64,000 nt of DNA from Amylostereum areolatum (taxonomy: Eukaryota > Basidiomycota > Agaricomycetes > Russulales > Stereaceae). The notes under the pieces were generated by a model. It was given only the letters and a program-made list of their open reading frames with translations. It searched no databases and had not been told where the DNA came from. The stretch spans positions 806,001-870,000 of the forward strand of contig SAXG01000010.1 in assembly GCA_012932865.1 (NCBI GenBank), written 5' to 3'. The translations under genes and the position numbers were made by a program. Numbering within the stretch: position 1 is the stretch's first letter; each line of letters opens with the position of its first letter. Positions 33,503-42,039 of this stretch are shown in pieces.

Positions 33503-35423
33503 ACCTCGATCTCCGTACCATGTCAACGCCTGGCAGCGGGAACTGGAGGAGGCGGGTCTGTTAGCGAAGTACCCAGGCTTGACGCGCAGTCTCGCGCAGG
33601 GCTTCGACATCGGTTTTCCGCCCATCCGTTTTACACACACTCCTTTAAACAGCCCTTCCATGCTAGACCACGCCACGGAATTCAAGCGTATCGTCGAGCA
33701 CGAGTTCGAAGCGGAGCATTACATTGGCCCCTTTTCTCGTAGCGACGTCATTTCACTTATCGGTCCTTTCCAAACCTCCCCCTTATCCTTAATTCCCAAG
33801 CCGCATAAACCAGAGTCCTTTCGATTAATTCAGAACTTCTCTTACCCTCGCTCGCTCTCCGCCCCTTACAGCTCCATTAATCATCACATACATTCGGACA
33901 ATTTTCCGTGCACTTGGGGGACATTTCGCACCTTTTGCCTCCTGATTTCCTCCCTTCCCCCAGGCTCAGAAGGAGCTGTCCGTGACGTGTCCGAAGCGTA
34001 TAGGACGATCCCGTTGCACCCGTCGCAGTGGCCCGGAGCCGTCGTCCGACTCTCCAATGAGGACGACCTGTTCGCGGTTGACACCAGCGCGAGTTTCGGG
34101 ACGGCTTCCATGGCCGGGGTCTACGGCAACCTGCAAGATGCGGCAGTTGATATCATGTGCGCAAAGGGCCTGGGGCCCATTTCGAAGTGGGTCGACGACC
34201 ACGTCTTCATTCGGCTGAGGCGGGAGCACATCGCGGCCTACAATGAGACCCGCCAGCGTTTCCGACGCCGGATGCAAGCGGAGGGTGGGAGGCAGCAAAC
34301 AGGGGGAAGAATATGGTATGCAGGCGGGCTCTTGCAGAACGGGCAGCTAGAGGAGTTTGACGATGACATGAGCTCCCCCCTGCAGGATCTGTCGGCACGA
34401 TCACCGCGCTCAGAGCACGACCGGCAGTTCTCCTGCAACCTAGATGACATTGACAGCATCTCCGCAACACTGGGTGTCCCATGGCAAGCTGGCAAGGACA
34501 AGCCCTTTAACGTATGATTTGAGTACACTGGTCTCGACTGGGACCTCGACGCGCGCACCATAGCGCTTCCACAACGGAAGCGGGAAAAATACGGGGACAC
34601 CATAATTAAGTGGCAAGGCTCGCGAACGCACGTGCTCAGTGAAGTGCGGAGCCTTTACGGAAAGTTACTCCATGCCGCACGGGTAATTCCGCAGGGACGC
34701 GCGTACCTCACGAACCTCGAGGTCTCTCTCTCTCTCTTCAACGACAACGACGCCTTCAAGCCACGAACTCCGCCGCGGGGAACCCAGAGCGACCTGTTGT
34801 GGTGGCAAGACCGACTCTCGCAATCGCTATCGAGGCCCATTCCGGGTGTGGCGGCCGTCACCGACGTACACGCGTACTCCGATGCAAGCTCTGGAGTGGG
34901 GCTGGGTATCTGGATCTCGGGCAGGTGGAGGGCATGGCGGTTGTTACCGGGTTGGGAGACGGAGGGCAGGGACATCGGCTGGGCAGAAGCCATCGGATTT
35001 GAGTTTCTTATTCGCACCCTCTTCATCCTCGCTCACCCGTCGCCACCTCCATCCCACATTCTCGTATACGGAGATAACAAAGGAGTCGTCGAGGGTTGGT
35101 GGAACGGCCGCAGCCGGCAGCACCATGTCAACACCGTCTTCAAGCGGATCCATGCCATCCTTGAGCCTGGCCAGCACACCGTGGCCACGCACTATGTGCG
35201 CAGTGAAAGCAACCCCGCCGACAGGCCGTCAAGGGGGCTCTACCCACCGCAACACCTCCGGCTCCCTCCCCTTCCCATTCCCGACGCTCTCCGCACCTTT
35301 GTCGTCGACTTCGATGCACCAGCCACCCCGACCGAACTGCAAGCAGAGGCGCAACGGCAGCTCCATACTGTGCCTGGTCGGGAAGCTGGACACCCTACGC
35401 TTCAGAAAATCCTAGATATTTGA
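33063..35423 (+). pseudogene. Retroelement reverse transcriptase-RNase H frame with an internal stop
   Basis: One reading frame runs from 33063 to 35423 and is interrupted by TGA at 34515-34517. The RT part has SPLSLIPKPHKPESFRLIQN, FSYPRSLSAPYSSINHHIHS, AVRDVSEAYRTIPLHPSQWP (first catalytic Asp), TASMAGVYGNLQDAAVD and KWVDDHVFI (catalytic DD at 34194-34199, with the VDDH form usual in DIRS-like RTs). After the stop, FEYTGLDWDLDART continues without loss. The RNase H part has VHAYSDASSGVGLGIW, GFEFLIRTLFI, ILVYGDNKGVVEGWWNG and SNPADRPSRG, so all four acidic positions are present. The true start is unclear because the N-terminal 150 codons overlap the gag zinc region. The C-terminus is next to an AT-rich stretch and may be truncated. 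Confidence 0.82.
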
Positions 35424-36063
35424 CATTGATTCTCATGACTTCTACAACATACATTCTGCATGGCATACATCTTAGGTATCTTTCTGTGAGCTAAAATAGA
35501 GGGAATGTGGCATGCAGCAATTACAGTACTTAAACCTTTCCGGAGGAGGCCAAACTCAAGCTTGACTGGGTACCTGGACATTCCGAGTATACCCTTTGCA
35601 ATGGGTGATTCAAAAATGAGACAAAATATGCATAATCAAGAGAAAAAATATATGATTGAATCCCGGTCGATCCGACGTAGATTGCTCATGAACTCCCTGT
35701 GCAGTGGGGAGCTCAAACTGGAGGTACTGTGTTTTGCCCGGTTTTGCAGATCTACGAGATCTCCCTCAAATATCTCAATAGGCAGCACATTTTTTGTCCC
35801 CCGGTCTTCATATTATTAAGATCCCATACAAAAAGTAATTTATGAAGCTACAAGAGTGGATGAGGTAGGGGGAGGTGAACGGTGAGATGCCTTTGTCCAG
35901 CTACCCAGGCCGTCCAGGTTCCTGACCAGGCACAGTACCTTTCCCGCCCCATGCGCGCCCCCGTGTCCTGATCAGCAACAAGCCGGCATGCAATGGCAGT
36001 GCCATACCCTTCCCTTTCCCTGCAAACCCGTGCGTTCCGACCAGCAGCGCGCAGCTCGCGATT
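35424..36063. other. AT-rich segment between RNase H and recombinase
   Basis: 35410-35860 is clearly more AT-rich than the GC-rich ORFs on either side and has no coding pattern; 35880-36063 returns to element-like composition and may contain the recombinase N-terminal upstream sequence. The abrupt change suggests a small insertion inside the retroelement. I found no convincing inverted repeats or duplication at its edges. Confidence 0.4.
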
Positions 36064-37326
36064 TTGCCAGCGGCGAATTCGCCGAGGTTTTCTTCCAGGC
36101 GGAGGCGCAATGGGAGGCGTGAAGCCCCGCACGCCTTCCCAGCCCCCCTACCCACTGAGGAGCCAGTAGCGGCTAGGCTGCGCCCCTATCGCCCCGGACT
36201 CACCCCTAGCTCATCAGATCTCCGCCCGCACTGTCTTGCGCGTGAGCGCCTCTTCAAGTGGATACCAGCGGGAGGGAGCCCTCTGCCCGCCCCCTTTAAC
36301 TCCGACGACGAGGCGAGGCTTTTCCGTGTCCTCGGGGAGGGTTGGAGGCCCGGCACCCTAGAGACGTACGCTGCGGGCTTGCTCACCTACCACGTTGTGT
36401 GCGACGGGCGGCAGGTACCGGAAGCGGAGCGCGCCCCAGCAAGTCCGGAGCTGCTGCTCATCTTCGCAGCCTCGCTCATCGGAGGCTATTCGCAAAGTAC
36501 AATCTCAAACTATCTAGCGGGTGTTCGTGCTTGGCACGTCATCCACCGCAAGCAGTGGTCCATGGATTCCGCATACACCCCCATCCTCCTGCGCGCGGCA
36601 GCGGCGTGTGCCCCAAAAGCCTCGTCTAGACCACCCCGCCTCCCATATCTGGTCAGCGACCTCGTGGCTATACGAGCACAGCTGGACCTGTCTTCCCCGC
36701 TCGACGCCGCCGTTTGGGCATGCGCCACCTCCCTCTTTTACGGCATCGGTCGCACTGGGGAGCTGGCCGTCAAGGCTACGAAGGGCAAGGAGTCCTTTGC
36801 GCCCGGGAGGTATCCCACACCCACCCATGTCGAGCATGGCGCGAAGGAGGGCACAGGCGAGCCGTTCACGAAGATCACTCTCCCCCGCTCGAAATCCCAG
36901 CGTGTCGGCAAGCCGCGCGAGTCGATGGCATGGGCCCCGCAGAACGACATCACGGACCCACGTGCCGCGCTTGAGAATCAGTTCACGGTTAATGCGCCCG
37001 GCGAGAAGGAGCACCTGTTCACCTACACAGACGGCGCCGGAAAGCGCATTCCCCTTCTGAAAGCCAGGTTTGTTGCGCGCCTGCAGGAGGCATGCCACGC
37101 GGCAGCCATTGACTTCAAACTCTGCCACGGTTTCCGCATCGGGGGCACACTGCACTACCTCTTGCAAGGGGTTCCCTTTGCGGAGGTCCAGGTGATGGGT
37201 CGATGGGCCAGCAGTGCCTTTTTGCTCTATCTTCGGCGGCACGCGGAGGTCCTCGCGCCATACATGCAGCCAAACCCGCCACTCCAGGGCAACTTCCTGC
37301 GGATCGCGTTGCCTCCAGTGCGTTGA
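36064..37326 (+). CDS. Retroelement tyrosine recombinase (YR), intact 420 codons
   Basis: Phage-integrase-type site-specific recombinase, replacing the DDE integrase of LTR elements. It joins the circular cDNA into the genome. The N-terminal SAM-like DNA-binding region includes WRPGTLETYAAGLLTYHVVC and SQSTISNYLAGVRAWHVIHR. The catalytic domain has Arg230 in YGIGRTGEL, H355-x-x-R358 in LCHGFRIGGT, and Tyr389 in FLLYLRRH, with W in MGRWAS. All catalytic residues are therefore present and no stop interrupts the frame. The start could be downstream of 36064. The stop at 37324-37326 lies 73 bases before repeat B1. Confidence 0.9.
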   Translation: MPAANSPRFSSRRRRNGRREAPHAFPAPLPTEEPVAARLRPYRPGLTPSSSDLRPHCLARERLFKWIPAGGSPLPAPFNSDDEARLFRVLGEGWRPGTLETYAAGLLTYHVVCDGRQVPEAERAPASPELLLIFAASLIGGYSQSTISNYLAGVRAWHVIHRKQWSMDSAYTPILLRAAAACAPKASSRPPRLPYLVSDLVAIRAQLDLSSPLDAAVWACATSLFYGIGRTGELAVKATKGKESFAPGRYPTPTHVEHGAKEGTGEPFTKITLPRSKSQRVGKPRESMAWAPQNDITDPRAALENQFTVNAPGEKEHLFTYTDGAGKRIPLLKARFVARLQEACHAAAIDFKLCHGFRIGGTLHYLLQGVPFAEVQVMGRWASSAFLLYLRRHAEVLAPYMQPNPPLQGNFLRIALPPVR

Positions 37327-37399
37327 GGTGAGTCTGTCTCCTAGCGTTTTGGGAATCGGGCGTCCGCTGATGCGTCGTCAGCCTCCTACCTTCTTGGGT

Positions 37400-37612
37400 A
37401 TCGCGGATGCCCGTTCGCCTATGCTAGTGTTGTTTGGTGCCGGTGGATCCGCTGCGCGGATCCTCGCCCATTGTTCTGATACCATCATTCTGCCCCATGT
37501 CATCCTGTTTCTACTTAGGTGTTCTCCCTTTCATGCTCAATGATCATGTGTTGTGTTGCGCTGGGTGTTCCCGCTCTGTCATGGGTGAGACCGAGTGAGG
37601 CAAGTCCATAGA
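37400..37612 (+). repeat. Retroelement repeat B1 (213 bp)
   Basis: Direct repeat of 38962-39174, starting atcgcggatgcccgttcgcc and ending gtccataga. I saw no difference between the copies by eye. It contains the inner palindrome ggatccgctgcgcggatcc. It is directly followed by A2. Confidence 0.92.
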
Positions 37613-37759
37613 TTGTAGTTCTGGGCAGCGTGAGGCACGAGCACCGCCCAGAACGTAGTCTATGGCCGACGCTGGCCCTCGGTAGATGCCGGCGTCTCTC
37701 TTGTCTTGCCTCCACGCTCTGCAGCTTGTCGTGCCGCTAGGCCGTCGAGATTCCTTTCT
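37613..37759 (+). repeat. Retroelement repeat A2 (147 bp)
   Basis: Direct repeat of A1 (24558-24698 plus 31906-31911). The B1-A2 junction (tccataga|ttgtagttctgg) would be the joint of the circular intermediate and the template for recombination. After 37759 the sequence diverges from A1's downstream DNA. Confidence 0.9.
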
Positions 37760-37847
37760 GCCCGCCCAGACGCCGGCTGTGCTGGCACGTCTCCCACCCC
37801 CTGATTGCCGTTTCTTCAGGCGCCTCTGGGCCAAGTTCTGCCAGGCG

Positions 37848-37861
37848 GATATATATATATG
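37848..37861 (+). promoter_or_regulatory. Putative TATA box before the 37953 ORF
   Basis: atatatatatatga tract about 95 bases before the ATG at 37953, followed by pyrimidine-rich DNA. It supports transcription of the ORF that lies between repeats A2 and B2. Confidence 0.35.
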
Positions 37862-37952
37862 AGAGTTCATCCTAACCACTGTCCCTGCCATTTTTCTTTG
37901 CCTCTGTGACAGCGCCCATACACCCACATCTTCTCTCCCTATCTCAAACAGC

Positions 37953-38597
37953 ATGCCCATGTCTTCTTTCACTGCTATGGAGAGCCCGTCCCTCTCAGAT
38001 GTCTCCCTTCCCCCTTCTCTCACCACCATCTATGAGGTTTCCCCCTACGACGTGCACGCGCTTGTGCAATCCCATGCGATGCCCACTGCCGCTCCCCCAG
38101 TTTTCCCTTTCCCTGCCATCAAGGTACATGCAGAGCCTATAACACGCGGATCCCTTGATGGTGGTAGCAGCACAGTCTGGGCAGCCTGCTGCGCCCCAGC
38201 GCAGCGGCTAGGCCTAGGCGTCTGGGTGGAGCTACATTGGGACAGCATAGGCCAGCCAGGCGTGGCGCCTCTCCACCCTAACAAAGCGGGTTGCCTCATG
38301 CAGGTAGAAGTTGTTGGCCGCACACACATCCAGTTCTGGGTTGTCGGTGGTGCAGAGAAGTTCCACCTCTGCGTCCCATATAGGTGGGCGCGCACGCCCT
38401 TTAGCGCCTGTCTCTCTTGGCTCGCACAAGCCATCTCGTGCGAAGGGTTCGCACAGGGACCGCCAGGAGCACAGGGGGAGGTTGAGGAGGAGGAAGTTTC
38501 AGGCGGCCACTGCCTCCACATCGATGCTGCAGTTGGGGAAGGAGTCCAGGTGCCGCTTGACCTGTGGGCCATTCCTATGGGTGGATGGGAGAGCTGA
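37953..38597 (+). CDS. Unknown 214-aa ORF between repeats A2 and B2
   Basis: Single exon with no recognised domain. The N-terminus is Ser/Pro-rich (MPMSSFTAMESPSLSDVSLP). The centre is compact and Trp/Cys-containing (STVWAACCAPAQRLGLGVWV, ELHWDSIGQPGVAPLHPNKA, RTHIQFWVVGGAEKFHLCVP, PFSACLSWLAQAISCEGF). An acidic run GEVEEEEVSGG comes near the end, which is DLWAIPMGGWES. It has its own TATA-like sequence. Its base composition is close to the element's other ORFs. It may be an accessory gene of this retroelement lineage. An SGNH hydrolase, known from some Ngaro elements, is not supported because no GDS motif is visible. Alternatively it came in with an insertion. A polypyrimidine tract (38812-38877) follows. 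Confidence 0.5.
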   Translation: MPMSSFTAMESPSLSDVSLPPSLTTIYEVSPYDVHALVQSHAMPTAAPPVFPFPAIKVHAEPITRGSLDGGSSTVWAACCAPAQRLGLGVWVELHWDSIGQPGVAPLHPNKAGCLMQVEVVGRTHIQFWVVGGAEKFHLCVPYRWARTPFSACLSWLAQAISCEGFAQGPPGAQGEVEEEEVSGGHCLHIDAAVGEGVQVPLDLWAIPMGGWES

Positions 38598-38961
38598 GCA
38601 GTCCATGCTCTGCGCTCCAAACCTGACCCCCCTCCTTTTGTATGTCAGCACCCATGTCATGATTCACCATGCAAGCCAATTGACCATAATTGTAGCTCCA
38701 CTTTCCTCGCTCACCCTCCAAGCAGCCATCGGCGGCGAGCATCCCAAGATAGAACCTTCCCTTTTCCTTTTCCCTTCATGCCAGCCTTTCCTTGACATGT
38801 TAGTATTGGTTGCCTTCTTCCTTCTTCCTTTCTTCCTTTCCTCCTTTCCTCCTTTCTTCCTTTCCTCCTGCGTCTAGGGCCCAAACATCCCCACCAGTGA
38901 ACGGGCGCGACACTGGGCAGGGTATCCCACCCTCCGCTCCCTTGAGTAGCCCAGCCCACCC

Positions 38962-39174
38962 ATCGCGGATGCCCGTTCGCCTATGCTAGTGTTGTTTGGT
39001 GCCGGTGGATCCGCTGCGCGGATCCTCGCCCATTGTTCTGATACCATCATTCTGCCCCATGTCATCCTGTTTCTACTTAGGTGTTCTCCCTTTCATGCTC
39101 AATGATCATGTGTTGTGTTGCGCTGGGTGTTCCCGCTCTGTCATGGGTGAGACCGAGTGAGGCAAGTCCATAGA
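38962..39174 (+). repeat. Retroelement repeat B2, 3' terminus (213 bp)
   Basis: Direct repeat of 37400-37612. It ends in gtccataga and then enters unique flank (ccacaagttggcc), marking the right end of the element. Confidence 0.92.
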
Positions 39175-39493
39175 CCACAAGTTGGCCAGGTGAGTCCTGC
39201 CGGAGTCCTGCGAACGCCCGATGCCCCGAGACACGGTCACGACTTTGGATCGCCGCTTCCTCTCATCCAATCATATTCGTTTTCTCCGGACAGTAGCCGA
39301 ACGCCGGGAATGCGGTACCCACACAATCCTTTACGCCTCTGTGCTCTCGAGACTCGTGCGACGGTCAGGGGATGTCAACTCAGACATTCGAAGCGATATC
39401 GGCTCGGATACTTCGCGCACTCAACCCCGTATTATCTTACTGCCAACTAAACTTCATGTGATTACTTACCACTAACTTACTAACCACTTCAAC
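39175..39493. other. Right flank of the retroelement, 3' side of the prenyltransferase gene
   Basis: No coding sequence recognised. It links the retroelement end to the stop of the minus-strand gene. Confidence 0.4.
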
Positions 39494-41219
39494 TTATAGC
39501 CCCAATTGCGCGGGGATGTACGTTCTTGCCCACTGAACGGTCTCCGCCGTCGAATTTATGAGAGAGTCGACCGTGGAAAGCATCCACGTAGGGTCGACGT
39601 CGTGTGTGGACGGCGGAGTGATCGCAATCATGGCGGCAGACAGGTAGGTGTGGTATGGGTCTGCAAGGTCAATAATCAGAAAATGGAGGTCGAGAAGGGG
39701 GGCAAGGGCGACGCACCGGGAGACTCTCCTGGCGCCTTGGCGACCCCGCCGTACTTGTGCTGGCAACGCGCGAAGAACTGGGCAAGCGCGCGAGCATCAA
39801 GTAGGTCTTTCTGACCGAGGATCTGCACAGATTCCAGAAGACGGTCGGTCAGCATCGCGTTCACCATCTTCGGATGAGATGTGGGGATAAACGGAAATGG
39901 CACGGGAGATAATGTAGGATGAAGTAGGTGAGGAAAGATGGCGAAACTCAAACGGCTCACGTCTAGCGAAGCCCCACACCAGAAACAATAACATGCGTCG
40001 GCGAGTTTGTTCGTCCGCCCGCGGAATCCTCCAGTTTCCTCATCTTGGTTGTGCACCAGCCAACGGATGGTTTGGGCGCTCTGGGCAGGGGACAGGCGTG
40101 TATTTGGTGGGGAGATGCGGGTCGGGACGAGGTAGAGGGAGGCGAGGGCGCAGTAGGTCGTCCCGCCTGCAGAAGGGACAGGATGTAGAAGCAAAGACGA
40201 GAAAATGTGAATTGAAAGTGACTAACCGAGCGCTTCCCCACCGGGCGACTGGCCGTACCCGCCTTCATACGTCTTCACCCAGCGCGTAAGTCGGAAAGTC
40301 CAGGACTGATGGAAGGGAGTGCACGCACGCGACATCGTTGGACATATTCCACCGCCCGTTTCACGTCCATGCCTTCCCAATCGTCCAGCAGACTGCACAC
40401 CGCAAACGCACAGTAGCACATTCGCAGGTCACCGTCGTCGGCACCAGGGACCGTGGAGAATCTGCAGGGATGTGGCCATCAGCGCCCTTCGTAGATATCC
40501 GGCAAATGAGTAGAGGCGAAGTACATGCGATAGGACGGAAGGGGGGGGGGGGGGGGGGGTACTCACCCTCCATTGGGATCTTGACATGCTCTGATGAACT
40601 TTCTCAAACCCTCGCGGTCGAGCTTTGAGAAATCGTCTCGCAGTATGGCGAGGGAGAGAAGGGCACAGTATGTCATGATAAGGTGAGGCGTCGAGTATGT
40701 TGTATAGGATCGCTGTTCGCATTCCATGTGAGCATCGCTACCGTCCTATGTCAGGGCACAACGCACCAACGACGACCCTTCCTCATACTGGTCCTCGGTA
40801 TTCGTGAACGGACTCGGACGAAATCCAGATCCAAAATCGCCCCCTACACAATACACGCCGCCCAACGCCACATTAGCGGATGTCCCATCCAACGAAGATG
40901 GACACAAAAGAACCGCACGCACCCGCCTGCTGCCCCCATATCCACTCCCGCCAGCTCTCCCGGTCCGTCGCGCTGATCTTCTTGTCGAGCACGCCGAGCA
41001 CGTCCATCGTGCCCAGGCAATAAAAGCCCACCGCCATCCTGCGCGCACGTCCCGTTGAGAGGTATACACCGAGTCGCTGGAGTGCGCGAGAACGTACCGC
41101 GAGGAGTCAATCTCGATCAGGCTCGAGGGTAGCCCACCGATACACCGATTGCAGTGCGCCGCGTGCCTCGGTTTGTCGAAAGGCGGGAGTGGCGTGGAGG
41201 CATCTTTTTCATCGGCCAT
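39494..41219 (-). CDS. CDC43: Geranylgeranyltransferase type I beta subunit
   Basis: The catalytic beta subunit that transfers geranylgeranyl to CaaX proteins such as Rho GTPases; it pairs with an alpha subunit in the cytosol. The start at 41219 gives MADEKDASTPLPPFDKPRHA and HCNRCIGGLPSSLIEIDSSR. Further exons: FYCLGTMDVLGVLDKKI, GDFGSGFRPSPF, DLIMTYCALLSLAILRDD, RKFIRACQDPNGG, MCYCAFAVCSLLDDWEGMDV, TYEGGYGQSPGGEALGGTTY, GGFRGRTNKLADACYCFWCG (zinc ligands Asp and Cys), FFARCQHKYGGVAKAPGE and DPYHTYLSAAMIAI (zinc ligand His). The repeated GG(Y/F)xG motifs of the alpha-alpha barrel are the basis of the call. About eight exons; the stop is at 39494-39496. One intron contains a 19-bp G run. Confidence 0.87.
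40541..40559 (+). repeat. Homopolymer run of 19 G
   Basis: Lies in an intron of the minus-strand prenyltransferase gene, where it is a C tract close to a splice acceptor or donor region. Its length is likely to be unstable and is prone to assembly error. Confidence 0.8.
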
Positions 41220-41916
41220 GTGTGCGCGGGGAAAGGAAGAACAGCCAGAACAGATAGAGGGGGCAGGTGAGACGCGTCGGTTCGATGTGCTTGGCTGCTC
41301 AAATACGCGCATCGCAGTGTTAGCTGCCTCAGTTATGCGCACAATCGCGAGGGCGGGAGATCGCGCCGAGGCGGGGGCAGGTAGGTCATAGAACGTGGAA
41401 CAGACGGGAGGGGCGGAATCGAACAGCAGGGCGTCAAGTTACAGACTATGGATGCAGCAGTCATGCTTCCCAGTTCACCACATACTCCATCTTTCTCCAA
41501 TCGGGTTGCCAATAAGAGGCTAAAGACGTGGCTAGCGCGATTGAGAGGCGAACAACGGTTTGTTAAATAATTCCGGACTCCGAGGAGACGACGTTGGAAG
41601 AAGGACTGAAGGGGGAAGGAGTGTAGCTTACAGACAGGCTGAGACCGGAGCGACAGACATGGACACATCGACAATTACTTAGAGATACAATGAATGGTAC
41701 GGACGACAGTGGGGACAGGTACGCGCGAGTACGGGAGTGAGCGGCAGATAAGTAACTTGGGACAGACAGAGACAAAGACGGTGTGCAGGTGAGAAGTGCG
41801 TGGTCGGAATCACAAGGACGAAATTGAAAGCGGAAATGGGAGGGGCAGTTACAACAAGGGACACGGTTCGAAGTTCGAGTGAAAGACCAAGGGGCGAAAT
41901 CTTACAAAACGCAGGT
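41220..41916. other. Intergenic between two minus-strand genes
   Basis: Promoter region of the prenyltransferase gene and the 3' flank of NOT2. No gene recognised. Confidence 0.45.
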
Positions 41917-41979
41917 TTACATCGCAGCCATTCCCTGCCCTTGGAACGGCCTTCCCACTTGCACCTGGTTCGGTGCAGC

Positions 41980-42039
<60 letters not shown>

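Larger units (their letters stand above)
24558..39174 (+). mobile_element. DIRS/Ngaro-type tyrosine-recombinase retrotransposon with split direct repeats
   Basis: Order on the plus strand: A1 (24558-24698 continued at 31906-31911), gag (31972-33502), RT-RNase H (33063-35423), tyrosine recombinase (36064-37326), B1 (37400-37612), A2 (37613-37759), a unique segment with an ORF, then B2 (38962-39174). A1 and A2 are both 147 bp; B1 and B2 are both 213 bp. Split direct repeats of A...B-A-B type plus a YR instead of an integrase define the PAT/Ngaro group. No target duplication is seen, as expected for YR insertion. The element is interrupted by a 7,204-bp CACTA element within A1. Without it the length is about 7.4 kb. 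It sits between ALDH and CDC43-like genes without breaking either. Confidence 0.85.
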
